Part shown: positions 1 to 12,028 of the stretch, piece after piece | Layout: every line of letters begins with the position of its first letter | Numbering within the stretch: position 1 is the stretch's first letter | DNA from: Brachionus plicatilis | Taxonomy: Eukaryota; Rotifera; Eurotatoria; Ploima; Brachionidae | Assembly: GCA_010279815.1 (NCBI GenBank) | Contig: QEOQ01000192.1 | Span: 752,239-816,238, forward strand | DNA length: 64,000 nucleotides | Reading direction: 5' to 3' | Made by a program: the position numbers and the translations under genes | Notes under the pieces: generated by a model | What the model was told of the DNA's origin: nothing | Seen by the model: the letters and a program-made list of their open reading frames with translations, nothing else | The model's database searches: none

Positions 1-222
1 AAAAAAAAAAAAAAGTTGGTTAATTGGTGATTTTCTAAGTCAACAAAATCTGATTTTTTAAATTATTCGAAAAATTTAATTAACTAATATTTTTTTTATC
101 AGAATTTTTTAGAAACTTAGAATTTTTTCGCACCAGCTAAAAAATTTGAACAAAAGCAAACTAATAATAATTAAGCATATTACTTAAAATTTTATTTTTA
201 ATAAAAATTAGTAACCATGATT
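1..222. other. AT-rich flank downstream of the first gene
   Basis: This is the 3' flank of the minus-strand chondroitin-synthase-like gene. It is simple AT-rich sequence beginning with a poly-A run. I see no gene or clear repeat in it. Confidence 0.5.
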
Positions 223-2296
223 TTAAAGAACATTTAATTTATTATTATTTTCGATTAGAAAATTCCAAAGCTCTTTCTTTTGGCCATAGCTTAAGCTTTT
301 TTGCCACAGACAATTTTCTTGCTCATTTTTAGCAAAATTTGCTTGATCACAATTATAAAAGTCTGGCGATTGCTTAACTATCTTTTTTTCGATTGACCGA
401 AATACAAATAAATTTGAGTAGGAATTAAACAATTCGAACAACATTTTTCTTTCATTGACCACATCACTCACATTTCTAACATCTAAATAGTCAGACACAA
501 AAAAGGAAGCTATTTCATAAGAATATTGATTGAAATATCCATTGGCGCCTAATTGTTTATTTTTTATTTTTGATCTAATCACTGAATTGAACAAATCAAA
601 CGAAATGGGAAAAAATACTCTTGAGTTTAGTAAAGTATTCTCGAATGCTTTTGTGAAAAAATTTTCTTGAAGAACGGCATTCAATGGAACAATTAAGAGC
701 AGACTACTTTCCGCATAGCTAGATAGGAGATTTTCCAATGCCACCAACTGCTGAAAATAAACACTCTCAATAAAAGGACTTTTAATTACTACTTTTTTAA
801 TTTGAATGTTTAGGTGGTAAATATTGTTGAGGCCTTGGATTATTTCAGATAACGGGAATGTGTTTTGATCTGAATCAGTTATATAAACCATCCAAAGGGA
901 TTCAATCGATGAGCTTAGGTTCTTTTTGAGAATATTGTTTTCTAAATTTTGCAAAAATTTTTTCATCTCAGTACCAAATTTACCAAATGGAACTAAAACA
1001 TTTATTTTTTTTGAACCACTATTTTCAAACAGTTCCACACTCATTTCTGTCAAAGGACGCATTAAATGAAAGCGTTTGATAGAGTGTTTTTTAGTCTTCA
1101 CATTCTCAATGGCCGCGTCTACCACATAATAGGTACCAAACCATGGATCATTTAATATGTATCCATTAATCATGCGTTTCAAATTGAACTTATCTATTTC
1201 TTTATTATTTATAGCTTCAATAATGTGTTGCTTGATCTTTTTGATATTTTCTCTAAAATTTTCTTTAAAAAATTTAAATAAAAATGAAAAAATAATTTTG
1301 TCTGATTTACCATCTAGAGTTCGATTTGTATACAGATAATCATACAAAAAATGTTCATCAAAATATTTCCATCTATAGTTAGATTGAGGGTTGGGGTTCT
1401 TAAGCGGCTGGTTTAAGCCCAATGGCCAGTGGTCAGAATCTTGAGGAGATTCGTTGATCACTGCTTCGTATTTTTTTATTTCAGCTCTAATTTCAGATAT
1501 TTCAAAATAATTTTCTATTTTTTTTAGTAAATTGTAAGATTGTATATTCCCGACAGAAAAAATATTTGAATTAATATCTGATTCTGAATGATTAAGCGCT
1601 TCGGCGTTTATAAAAAACTAAAAAAATTAATTGAAATTTTACATTTGAAAAAATTTACTTTTTGTATTTTAGTCGGGCATGAATGATTTTGAATACATTT
1701 TTTAAAATGATCAATAAGTTTTTTTGAATCATCAGGCTTATTTTTGAAGCACTTTTTGTTGTTTTTTACTGATTTCAAAAAATCAATCTAAATTTTGAAA
1801 AATAATGGAAAATTTGTTTTTTTTTTATTTTCAAAAAATTTACTCGGGAGGTCAAAAAACCACTGTCATGACCACATACAAATGTGTCATTTTGATATTC
1901 GCTCAAATGTTTGATAAAATTTTTTACCTTGGAGAAAAATTTAAGAAAAAAATTTATAAAATATTTTTTTACCTCTTTTTGATTTAAATAAGTTTGATCA
2001 GTCGTGAAAAAATACCATTCGGATCTGCATAAATTATTGAAATTAAGATAATTAAGATTTTTTTCGTAAAAAATTTGTATTTTTTGAAAAGTTTTTGACT
2101 TAAAATTTGACAATAATGGAATGGTCAAATTTTCATATTTTGATAAAATAATAAGGCATAACTTGGTTTTTTCGGGTCCAATTTCCTCATTCTGATTTTT
2201 GTAAAAAATTAAATCAAAAAAAAATCCACCAAACAATCCGAATAAGAAAAAATGAATTCTTAATCTTGAAAAGTTTTTTAATTTCATTCGATTCAC
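223..2296 (-). CDS. Degenerate chondroitin synthase-like type II membrane protein
   Basis: Minus-strand exons: 2296-1973, 1927-1844, 1787-1659 and 1617-223, all joined in phase 0, giving about 643 residues (human CHSY1 has about 800). The start MNRMKLKNF is followed by a hydrophobic segment (about residues 12-32), as in Golgi type II glycosyltransferases. Similarity to the CHSY/CHPF family is clear: an N-terminal block around SEWYFFTTDQTYLN, the NGYILNDPWFGTYYVVD block, and KKINVLVPF at the start of the C-terminal domain. The metal-binding motifs look lost. The N-terminal acidic triad reads TDQ, the C-terminal DxD position reads PLN, and no GWGxED motif follows. It may be a non-catalytic partner, as suggested for polymerising factors, but that is inference. 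The 45-nt intron 1928-1972 has no stop; I called it because removing it aligns the protein with its two paralogs. The gene is divergent from the 2934 gene. Confidence 0.8.
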
Positions 2297-2933
2297 AATA
2301 TTCTGTTAAATTAGAAATTTAGTTAAAAAATTAATCAAAATTTTAGCGTTTCGGTCTGTAGTTTTTTAAGGGAAAAAAAATATTTTTCATTAGATATAAA
2401 TGAAATCGGAAAAATAAATTGTTTTCATCAGTATATTCAATTTTTTTGCTCAAAACCAAAAATTCCTAAAAAACAAAATGAATAAATTAAAATAAATTGA
2501 AAACATTCAAAAAAAAAACAAAATTATTAAAATTAGAAATAATTACCACAACAAAAATAAACAAATTTAATAACATATTAAAATCTTAATAAAAATAATC
2601 GAATACTAAATATTAATCTTAATACTATTTAAAATAATAAAACTGATAGAAAATTAAAATTTTAAATATAAAATTTGATGAAAACTAAAAAGATAACTAT
2701 AAAATTATGGTTTCAATTAAATTTATAACAGAATATTTTATTAGCAATGTTGCAAAAAAATTTTAAAGTATTATTTGAATATATAGTTTATGCTGTTTGT
2801 TAAATTTCTTCAAAGAAAAATAAAAAAAACAAAACGATATTATCTAAGAATTTGATTCAAAATGCTGGTTTCAAAGTATTTTATAACCAATAAAAAAAAA
2901 AAATAAATTAAATTTTAAAGAATAAAAAGTCTA
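2297..2933. promoter_or_regulatory. Divergent intergenic region between two chondroitin-synthase-like genes
   Basis: About 640 bases separate the start codons of the minus-strand gene (2296) and the plus-strand gene (2934). Any promoters for the two genes must lie here or overlap it. I see only AT-rich sequence with A/T runs and no recognisable motif. Confidence 0.4.
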
Positions 2934-4832
2934 ATGGATATTTTACTCTTCTTAATCGGATTTTACATTTCCATAAAGAAACCAAAGTTTGTATCATATT
3001 CGACTAGCTTAGAAGGAAGTTTCAACAAAGGATTAAATGATCAAATTATAGTTGGTATATTGGATGCCAATAACTCCAGCTTATCCAGCATTGAGACATG
3101 GGGAAAAGAAATTGATGGAAGAGTAATCATATTTCCAGAAAATATAAATAAAAATATTGATCAAACAAAATCAATTGTCAAATACATGCATGACAATTTT
3201 TTGAACGAGTACGATTGGTTTTTGATTTTTGATGACCAAACTTTTATAAATACCGAAAATTTGATTCAACTGCTCGGAACATTGGATCCTTTCAAAAACA
3301 ATTTGATTGCACCAAGAATAATGATGAATGAAGAATTAAAGACAGATTGTTTCCAAAGTAAAGATTTGATAATTTCAAGAGAATTGCTCAGAAAAATTGG
3401 TCTTGTTTTTGACAAATGCATTCATTGGAATCAGTGTCTGGAGATGGTTAATGGTGTGGATTGTGAATTGACAAATAAAGTGAATTTTTTAAAGATTTCA
3501 AAATTTAAAGATTTTAATTAAATTAATTATAAAATATAGATTAAACACTTATTTAGATATAATCAAAATAAAAAAGTTTCGAATAAATTTGAAGACAATG
3601 TAGTGATAAATCCTCTAAAAGAAAATGAAAAATATTCAATATTCAATAAAATAGCTTTGAAAAAAATAAAACAAATGACGCAAATGATCAAAAGTTCTTT
3701 TTCTTCAGAAATAAATAAAAAAAGCAACAATCATTTTGAATCATTTATTGAAAACAAATACTATGGAATAGAAGAATTAGCTTTATCAAAAATGGATTCC
3801 AAATTAAGATCATGGATAGTGACAAAATTAAAAAATGTGCAAATTTCAAATGATTCAAATTGTACTGCAAGCCCTTTAGAGCCAAAAAAAGGATACATTC
3901 GAGATAGAGTACCTGCAGGTTTTGATTTGATCATTAAATCTAAATTAAACTGTCAAGACAAGGAAAGAAGCGAAAAGGAAAATAATTTTTTGGTAAAAGC
4001 AAGATCTGGTTCATTACTAATGCGTGAATCAACAGAAAATTCTTTGGATAAAACAATCAATTTTATTTTGCCAGTTTACGAACGCCATTCAGCATTTAAA
4101 CGTTTTTTGAGTTATTATGAAGAAAATTGCCTCAAACAAAACGAGAGTACCACTTTGACTGTTGTTCTTTTTCAGCCAAACAGTTCTTTTGTAAGCAAAG
4201 AGAATTTGAAAAATATATATTTTTTTAAAGATCTTATTGAAAAATACAGAGACAGTATTCCTAAAAATTTCATCAAAATTATTATTGTGTATTCGACATT
4301 TTCTCGCGCATTGGCTGGAAACAGTGGAGCTTCAAATCATTCACCCAACTCTTTACTTTTTTTCATTGATTTAGACATGGTTTTCAGTCGAGATCTTCTA
4401 TTAAGAATTCGTTTTAACACCATCAAAAACAAACAAGTCTATTTCCCAATTGTGTTCAGTCAATACAACCCAAAGTTTATTCTCAACATGTCAAATAAAA
4501 GCACTTTCCAGATCAATTCAGATCTGGGATACTGGAGACATTTTGGTTTTGGAATGGTTTCAGTATATAAAAGTGATTTTGATAGAATTGGAAAATTTAA
4601 TACAAAATTTAAAGGATGGGGTGGTGAAGATTTTGATTTGTATTCTCGTTTTAAGCGTTCTAAGCTGACAATTTTCCGTGCACCTGAACCTGGACTTGTT
4701 CACGTTTTTCATGATTTTAATTGCAGTTTTATAAGGAATATCGTGCAACGATATTCATGCTTTCGATCAAGCTCAAATTCACATGGATCAACTAGAACCT
4801 TTATCGAGCTTTTTATTGATAAAATTTTATAG
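2934..4832 (+). CDS. Chondroitin synthase-like glycosyltransferase, copy A (junction uncertain)
   Basis: Exon 1 is 2934 to about 3479. The second open stretch runs to the stop at 4832. The start MDILLFLIGFYISI looks like a short signal anchor. The N-terminal domain carries KYMHDNFLNEYDWFLIFDDQ, where CHSY1 has a DDD motif, so the last acidic residue is Q. The C-terminal GalNAc-transferase-like domain keeps FFIDLDMVF (DxD), FPIVFSQYNPK, GYWRHFGFGM and GWGGEDFD, so it looks catalytically intact. The splice between the two parts is a problem. The donor used by the sister gene (here GTGAAT at 3480) and the nearby acceptors do not restore the frame, whereas the sister gene splices cleanly. Either another donor is used (for example GTGAATTG near 3462) or this copy carries a small disabling indel. 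Most of the protein is nearly identical to the 9471-11355 gene. Confidence 0.72.
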
Positions 4833-6028
4833 TTTAAAAAAATTTTGAAATAAACATTTTATTTATTTTCTTAATAATTAATTAATTTTATAATTTAAAA
4901 ATTTTATTTATAATTAGCACCAAAATCTTTTTAGAAAATTACCAAGAAAAACACATAATTAATTAAACTCTGATCATTTTTTTTAAGTGAATCCATAATT
5001 TTAAAATAGTTTTAGGAAGTAAATTTTTTAAGTGAAATTTAAAGCTCGATAAAATTAGGATGAATTTGGATTGAGCAGAATAAATTTTATGGTTTAAATA
5101 CCGGACCTTTTGAAAAGATTCACTGCTTAAGAAATATTCATTACTGAAAATTTTTTACCTGTTTTTATATCTAAAGAATCAGATCATAATTCATGCGTCT
5201 ATATCTTAATTTTTTATCAGAAAAAATAAATATTTTTGTTAAAACCTTTTTTTAGAGAAATTGTTCCCAGCCTCATTGATTCACTAACAAGAGTTATGAG
5301 TTTTGTTACCAGAATTTATTCATAGATCATTAACCAAATTAAAAATGATTGCAAAATTCTTATTAATATTTAAAAAATCAATTATAAATCAATTAAAAAT
5401 AAATTAGAGATAATTTAAAAAAATTAGTTAAATTTCAAATTTTTTAGATGCATATAATTTTGATAATTGAAATCAAGTAAAGAATAGCAAATAAAAATTA
5501 TCATTTTATTCTGATTTTTTAAAGAGCTTAGAATGTTTTTCTTAAAGTAAGTGGATTCAAGTTTATATTTTTTCAATATTGATTTTGATATTTGTAAATT
5601 TATTTTATTTAAATATTAAAATTCCATCATACTTTAATAATTTGGAATTAGGTGGTTATAATTGTAAAGAAATACAACTTACATGTTTAAGCTAGTTTGT
5701 ATTTAGAGAAATATAAATTAAAAAAAGAGGAAAAATTTAATTTAATATTTTTCTTTAAACTGGACGGTGAAATTAAGCATTTTATGTTTCACCTTTTAAA
5801 ACTTACAGAAAAATCTAAAGTACAAAATACATATTTTTATTTAAAAATTTAAATTTTGTGTTTTGATGAGTCTCATTTACCTCATTTTTGGCATGTATCC
5901 GAGTATACATAATGTATACCGGTATACAAAATATGTATTTTGTGAATCAAAAAAAAACAAATTTTTCACAACACAATCAAATTTCTCATATACTTTAAGG
6001 ATAAATTCTTTAAAGAGTTGATTTAAAG
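4833..6028. other. Intergenic, no gene recognised
   Basis: AT-rich spacer. The only notable feature is a cluster of GTATAC hexamers with a 14-bp perfect palindrome GTATACCGGTATAC at 5914-5927. I see no convincing coding potential. Confidence 0.4.
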
Positions 6029-6313
6029 TGCACAAGCTTTTGCTATGCTGATGGAACAAATTTTCAAGAACTCGTTTATAAAAGGCAAACTACCCTTTGC
6101 GTGGAAGGAAGCAAACATCTCGCCAAAATTAAAGAAAGGTAAAAAAACTGTGACAGTAAACTAAAGATCAATTTCGCTCACTTCACTTCCCTGAAAGATT
6201 TTTGTGCTAGACCTAAGAATCCCAGAAAGGTTATGGAGAGGATTATTAGAGACACGTTGATGGCGCATCTAATCAAGTACAATTTGATTGCGAAACAACA
6301 ACACGGCTCTGTT
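6029..6313 (+). mobile_element. Decayed LINE reverse-transcriptase fragment
   Basis: Translation gives the classic non-LTR RT block in broken frames: a KGKLPFAWKEANISPKLKKG segment, then RSISLTSLP after an in-frame stop, then after a frame change KVMERIIRDTLMAHLIKYN with a QHG motif. In intact LINEs these blocks read G.LP..WK.A...P..KKG, NYRPISLTS and HL.....L...QHGF. Stops and shifts show that it is dead. It lies between the two duplicated chondroitin-synthase-like genes. Confidence 0.8.
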
Positions 6314-7587
6314 ATCTGTTATCTATTTAGTTTTTTTTGGCTTAATATGTTTATTTTTATCTTTGGTATTTCTGTTTTTATCTTTTTTAATTCAAATTGT
6401 GTTTTTATTTTAAGTTCAGCTTCTGACATTTTTCTACAAATACGATTTCACTAATTTCTTTAATAATTTTCATTTTTTTAAACTTTTTCCTTTTAGATTA
6501 AAATTTCCATATAAAAGTCTTCCTGCATTATATTTTCTAATTTTTGGCAAAGAGATTCATTAATTTGAATTGTCGCTTCCTGGGATGGGTAAAGCATATA
6601 TCATTCTCTAGGATAGAATAAGGCTAATTTTTTTATATCATTAAATCAACGATCTTTTAATAATACCGGATTTTTTGTGTTGTACTTAATAAATCAGAGA
6701 AAAAAAGGGAAGAATAAGAAACTAATCAGATGTGAGTACCGAACGTAATTTTTCAAAGGATGCGTTGCAGTCTTCTTTCCATATTATTGAGTCATCTTTT
6801 TTACATCCTTCTTTAGTGGTCAAAAAATACAGTGGGGCTGCGATTTTTGCATTATTATTATTAATAATCAATTAATCATTTAATGTAATTAAGAAATTAT
6901 TATTTTAGCTTATTTATTCAAAATTGAATAATATATTGAGTAATATTGAGTGTCATTATAGATTCTACATAAAAGATATGGTAAAAGATATGATTTGGCA
7001 TTAGTATAAAATCACACTTATTCTTCATTTAGAATAGATGAACTATGCTGACTTCTTGTCCTATTGAGATGCTCACTAATTGTTGATCTCTGTTCTTGCA
7101 TCTCCAAGATACATTTTAATTGATAAAAAAAGGAAATTTCAAAATTTTAAAGAGCTTTTTAGATTTAAAAAAATGTTGAATCATAAAGAAGATTAAAAGA
7201 AAATGAAGAACTTCATAATCTTGATTGAATTCTTGGGATTTCTGAACCTACTAAGCAATCCGAAAGACTTTTTCATTTAGGCTTAATTATTCTTTTTTTT
7301 TCAAACTAAAAATGGGGTCTAAATTTTAAACTTTAGAAAAACTTTATAATTTTTAGTTGAATCCATTTATGATTATCAATTCCCATTTTTATTACAGAAT
7401 GTAATACAATATTAGATAAAATTGAAAATTACTTTTCATTACTTTTTTTTTTACTAAAAATTACCATTAAAATTATACTTATAATAATAGGACCAAAATA
7501 GCTCCTGTTTTTCTCTTTATATTTTTAATTTCGCTTATATTGGTAATTTTTTCTATTTTCAGCTATTTTTATCCCAAAAAAAATGAC
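6314..7587. other. Intergenic, no gene recognised
   Basis: About 1.3 kb of AT-rich sequence without an open frame that looks coding and without a clear repeat structure. Confidence 0.4.
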
Positions 7588-7595
7588 GTAAATTT

Positions 7596-8534
7596 TAGTG
7601 TTGTAAATAAATAGCATTTGAATTTACTTTTGAATAATTAAATTAATTTTTAAATTTGAGTTTGAATTTAAACAAATTTTTTATTTGAGTTTAAACTTAA
7701 ACAAATTTTCTATTTGAGTTTAAATTTAAACCCAGAATAATAATTAAATTTAAATTCAAATTTTAATCATAATTCAATTCAATTTAGAATTTAAAAAAGT
7801 CAAATTATTAAGCTTTTATTTGAAAATCAAAACGAAAATTTAAATTTATCTTGGTGGTTTTTATAGTAAGTGTATTAATTCTAAAACGTAATTAACAATT
7901 AAATTCTAAAAATAAAATTTTTTCGATTTTTTTTCTTTTTTCAATTATTATTTTTTTTGTTCAAGGTCTTAGGTCAACAATATATAAATATTATTTTTTA
8001 TTTTATTAAAAACAAATTTATATTCTTAAAAATGAGTCAAACTCAAGATTTTTTACAAGCACCTTTTACTTCTCGATCGATAAACAAAAAGCAATACATT
8101 AAAAGATCTCTTACCACAGTAATTCAATTAAAGTTAAAAAATTTTAGTAAATAAAAATGCTGATATTTCAGTGTTGAATAAAGTAATACAAATTACTCAA
8201 GCAATATGCTTGGTCATTTGAAAAAAGAGCATACTATGGAATTGGGATATCAGCATAAAATTTTAGTAGGTTTTAGTTATATCCGAAAATTTAAATTAGT
8301 CAATTTGTTTAAGTAATTTTAATTAAAACATAATTTAAATAGGATTTAGAATATTTAAGTTAATCTTGGAATTTAAATATTTTTTGAGTTTAAATTTGAA
8401 TTCAAATTTTACTTATGCTTAAATTTGAATTCAAATTTTATTTATGTTTAAATTTGAATCCAAATTTAATTTTAAATTTAAATCGAAATAATTCGAATAA
8501 TTTGTTCAAATCGCCAATTTGATTTACAACACTA
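7596..8534. mobile_element. Non-autonomous hAT-type element (939 bp)
   Basis: The termini are inverted: TAGTGTTGTAAAT on the left and ATTTACAACACTA on the right. They are flanked by an 8-bp direct repeat, GTAAATTT, at 7588-7595 and 8535-8542. An 8-bp duplication with TAGTG-type ends is typical of the hAT superfamily. The subterminal parts are rich in diverged copies of GAATTTAAATTCAAATTT in inverted orientation. No transposase was seen; a 40-residue open stretch from the ATG at 8032 has no recognisable match. Confidence 0.8.
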
Positions 8535-9011
8535 GTAAATTTTATTAAATTTTTGTCAAAATTAAAATTTTGGGATGCAAATTTACTTAAAATCTGGAAA
8601 TACTGTTTGTTATATTGGAACTTATCTTTTGAACAAATTTTGATTAAAGAATCTTATAATTGCAAAAATTTTTGTTTGACTTTACCCCAGTTCTGTTTGA
8701 TATTCCCAAATATGGGACTTTTTTGTATGACTTTTTTTTAACTTTCACAGATAAATGTTTGACTTTACCCTTTTCCCAACTTGATAGACATTAAACCCAA
8801 AAAATTATCAAATGTTTTTATTTAGTTCCTAATTCAGTATTCAAGTTTGTGAATAAATATTAGTTTTTAATTTTAAATACGTTCCCCCATTTTAAAGTTT
8901 TAATTTATTTTCATGAATCTAAAAATGGCTTTTTAATTAAATTATTTGTTAAATATTTATTGAGAGTATAATTTTGAAAAATGAAAACCAAGATACTTAA
9001 AAGGAAGCTAA
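8535..9011. other. Spacer with TTTGACTTTACC-type degenerate repeats
   Basis: Between two inserted elements. At about 8660-8785 the motif TTTGACTTTACC and variants recur. They resemble, in reverse complement, the AAAGTCAAGC repeats at the far right of the window. No gene was seen. Confidence 0.4.
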
Positions 9012-9407
9012 GGCATTGTGAATTTCAAATACAATTGAACAAAAATTCTTCATTTTTTGATAAATAAAAATTAAAGTTGGTAAAAAATATTAGAAAAAAA
9101 TCAAAGATGCAACAAAGTATGTTGCGACATAGTGCAACATGCACCTTTTTTGCACCTTTTTTGTCTAAAATAATTTTTCTAATGTAAAAAAAAAACAAAA
9201 AATAAAACATCAATAAGAATTGAATTGATTATTGGTTTGATTTATTATAAAAAAATAAAATAAAAATTTCATTTTAGACAAAAAAGGTGCAACAAAGTAT
9301 GTTGCACTATGTCGCAGATTTTTTCTAATATTTTTTACTAACTTTAATTTTTATTTATCAAAAAATGAAGAATTTTTGTTCAATTTGTATTTGAAATTCA
9401 CAATACC
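9012..9407. mobile_element. Foldback MITE with 9-bp target duplication (396 bp)
   Basis: Almost the whole element is an inverted repeat with arms of about 150 bp. The termini are GGCATTGTGAATTTC on the left and GAAATTCACAATACC on the right. A perfect 9-bp duplication GGAAGCTAA flanks it at 9003-9011 and 9408-9416. A 9-bp duplication is characteristic of Mutator-like elements, so it may be a MULE-derived MITE; the superfamily is inference. It sits just upstream of the third chondroitin-synthase-like gene, in or next to that gene's 5' end. Confidence 0.85.
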
Positions 9408-9470
9408 GGAAGCTAAACTATTCACCTAAAATATTTAATAAAACTCTTAATAAATTAATATTATTCCAAG

Positions 9471-11355
9471 GCGATGTCGATTTATTCAAATTGTAGCCAT
9501 TGCTTTAGGTTTTTTAGTGGAAAGATACGTTTTTAATTGGAAAACGAACATGGCTATGAAAAATAATGAAAAATTTCTTTCAACTGAAAAAAGTTTAATC
9601 GCTATTAAAGAATCAAATTATGAAAGTATCTCAAGCATTGAGACATGGAGAAAAGAAATTGATGGAAGTGATGGAAGAGTAATCATATTTCCGGAGAATC
9701 TAAATAAAAATATTGATCAAACAAAATCAATTGTCAAATACATGTATGACAATTTTTTGAACAAGTTCGATTGGTTTTTGATTTTTGATGACCAAACTTT
9801 TATAAATACCGAAAATTTGCTCCAACTCCTCGAAAAATTGGATCCTTTCAAAAACAATTTGATTGCACCAAGAATAATGATGAATGAAGAATTAAAGACA
9901 GATTGTTTCCAGAGTAAAGATTTGATAATTTCAAGAGAATTGCTCAGAAAAATTGGTCTTGTTTTTGACAAATGCATTCATTGGAATCAGTGTTTGGAGA
10001 TGGTTAATGGTGTGGATTGTGAATTGACAAATAAAGTAAATTTTTTAAAGATTTCAAAATTTCAAGATTTAAATTAAATTAATTATAAAATATAGATTAA
10101 ACACTTATTTAGATATAATCAAAAGACCGAAATTTCAAAAAATCTATTCGATTCAATATTAATAAATCCGATCACCAGAGATGAAATATATGTACTTAAC
10201 AACTTAAAGAGTCTAAATCAAATTGAAATGTTAACTCAAAAACTTTATCAATCCAAACAAACATTTCATGCTTTCAAAAAACCACCAAAAGACTTAAAAA
10301 ATTCAATTGAACCTTTTATTGAAAATAATTATTTTAGATTTACAGGAAACAAAAATGTTAGATTCGGTGAAAAATCAATTTGCTCTATCAATCCACTCGT
10401 TACCAAGGCTGGATACATCCGAGACAGAGAACCTGCAGGTTTTGATTTGATCATTAAATCTAAATTAAACTGTCAAGATAAGGAAAGAAGCGAAAAGGAA
10501 AATAATTTTTTGGTAAAAGCAAGATCTGGTTCATTACTAATGCGTGAATCAACAGAAAATTCTTTGGATAAAACAATCAATTTTATTTTGCCAGTTTACG
10601 AACGTCATTCAGCATTTAAACGTTTTTTGAGTTATTATGAAGAAAAGTGCCTCAAACAAAAGGAGAGCACCACTTTGACTGTTGTTCTTTTTCAGCCAAA
10701 CAGTTCTTTAATGAGCAAAGAGAATTTGAAAAATATTTTTTTTTTTAAAGATCTTATTGAAAAATACAGAGGCAGTATTCCAGAAAATTTCATAAAAATG
10801 ATTATTGTGAATTCGACATTTTCTCGCGCATTGGCCGGAAACAGTGGAGCTTCAAATCATTCACCCAACTCTTTGCTTTTTTTCATAGATTTAGACATGG
10901 TGTTTAGTCAAGATCTTCTATCAAGAATTCGTTTTAACACCATCAAAAACAAACAAGTCTATTTCCCAATTGTGTTCAGTCAATACAACCCAAAGTTTAT
11001 TCTCAACATGTCAAACAAAAGCACTTTCCAGATCAATTCAGATCTGGGATACTGGAGACATTTTGGTTTTGGAATGGTTTCAGTATATAAAAGTGATTTT
11101 GATAGAATTGGAAAATTTAATACAAAATTTAAAGGATGGGGTGGTGAAGATTTTGATTTGTATTCTCGTTTTAAGCGTTCTAAGTTGACAATTTTTCGTG
11201 CACCTGAACCTGGACTTGTTCACGTTTTTCATGATTTTAATTGTAGTCTTACAAACAATAATATTCAGCGAAATTCTTGCTTAAAATCTAGTTCAAATAC
11301 CCAAGGTTCTGAACGGAGTTTAATCAACTTTATTTTAAAATTTATTTTTATTTAA
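9471..11355 (+). CDS. Chondroitin synthase-like glycosyltransferase, copy B
   Basis: Exons are about 9471-10035 and 10126-11355, joined in phase 0 by a clean GTAAAT donor and a CAAAAG acceptor. The first exon encodes a hydrophobic signal anchor (IVAIALGFLVERYVF) just after 9471, but no in-frame ATG precedes it. An upstream start exon is therefore needed, or translation starts at the internal ATG at 9550 and loses the anchor. The N-terminal domain has FDDQ in place of DDD. The C-terminal domain keeps FFIDLDMVF, FPIVFSQYNPK and GWGGEDFD, the motifs of the chondroitin GalNAc-transferase family. The gene is nearly identical to 2934-4832 except at both ends and around the intron. A foldback MITE lies 64 bp upstream. 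Confidence 0.8.
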
Positions 11356-11554
11356 GATGGTTATTTTTAAATTAGAAAAATAAATATTAATTTTTACTTT
11401 TTTTTTCAAGATAAAAATTTTCAACTTTTCCAATAAAATTAAAATTTTTTAAATTTTAAAAAGTTTATGAAAAATCTTTAAGGACTATTTTTTTAAAACT
11501 TGACATATTTTTGTAAGACCATGAATCTCTCTACAATAAAAATGTGGCATTTTG
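11356..11554. other. 3' flank of copy B
   Basis: AT-rich sequence with several AATAAA-like hexamers just after the stop codon (near 11381), suitable for polyadenylation. Nothing else was seen. Confidence 0.35.
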
Positions 11555-11994
11555 AATTGTAGGAACAAAAAGCAAATCCAGATTTTTCTATTTTAAATAT
11601 TCAATCTAGCTGATAAACCGATTTTATGTTTGCTCGTATGTTTTTTGAAAAAATGATTTTTTTATTATTTTATATTATTCAATTAATTATTTATGTAGAT
11701 CAAAAAAATACATCCCTTTTTTTATTATCAGTTTTACAATTGTTCTTTAAATTATATCAGCTTATAGAAACATATATAACCCAAATTCAGTCTTTTCAAA
11801 AACTCTGCAAGCCTGCAAAGCAATAAATAATTTAGAAAATCATTAAAATTGATTTGTAGAGTTTTTGCAGAGAGACTAAATTTGCCTGGAACAATAATCT
11901 ATCTGCTGATTCAATTTGTAGAACAATTCTTAGACTCATTATAAAATAGTAATTTGAAATCAAAATATTTGGATTTGCTTTATGTTCCAACAAT
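11555..11994. repeat. Foldback repeat, ends near AATTGTNGGAACA
   Basis: The left arm near 11555-11600 (AATTGTAGGAACAAAAAGCA and following) pairs with the right arm ending near 11994 (reverse complement AATTGTTGGAACATAAAGCA). An inner inverted pair is built on CAAAAACTCTGCAAG / AGAGTTTTTGCAG. No target duplication was established. It is probably a small non-autonomous DNA transposon. Confidence 0.55.
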
Positions 11995-12028
11995 TATTTC
12001 ACTCATAGTGAAAAAGTTTTTTTAAATT

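Noticed and set aside
1157..1339. Plus-strand open frame of 60 codons
   Set aside because: Antisense shadow of the large exon of the minus-strand chondroitin-synthase-like gene.
4450..4668. Open frame repeated also at 10970-11188
   Set aside because: Alternate-frame shadow of the conserved glycosyltransferase domain in the duplicated genes; conserved only because the DNA is duplicated.
5914..5927. GTATACCGGTATAC palindrome
   Set aside because: Short, isolated and not linked to an element end or gene that I could find.
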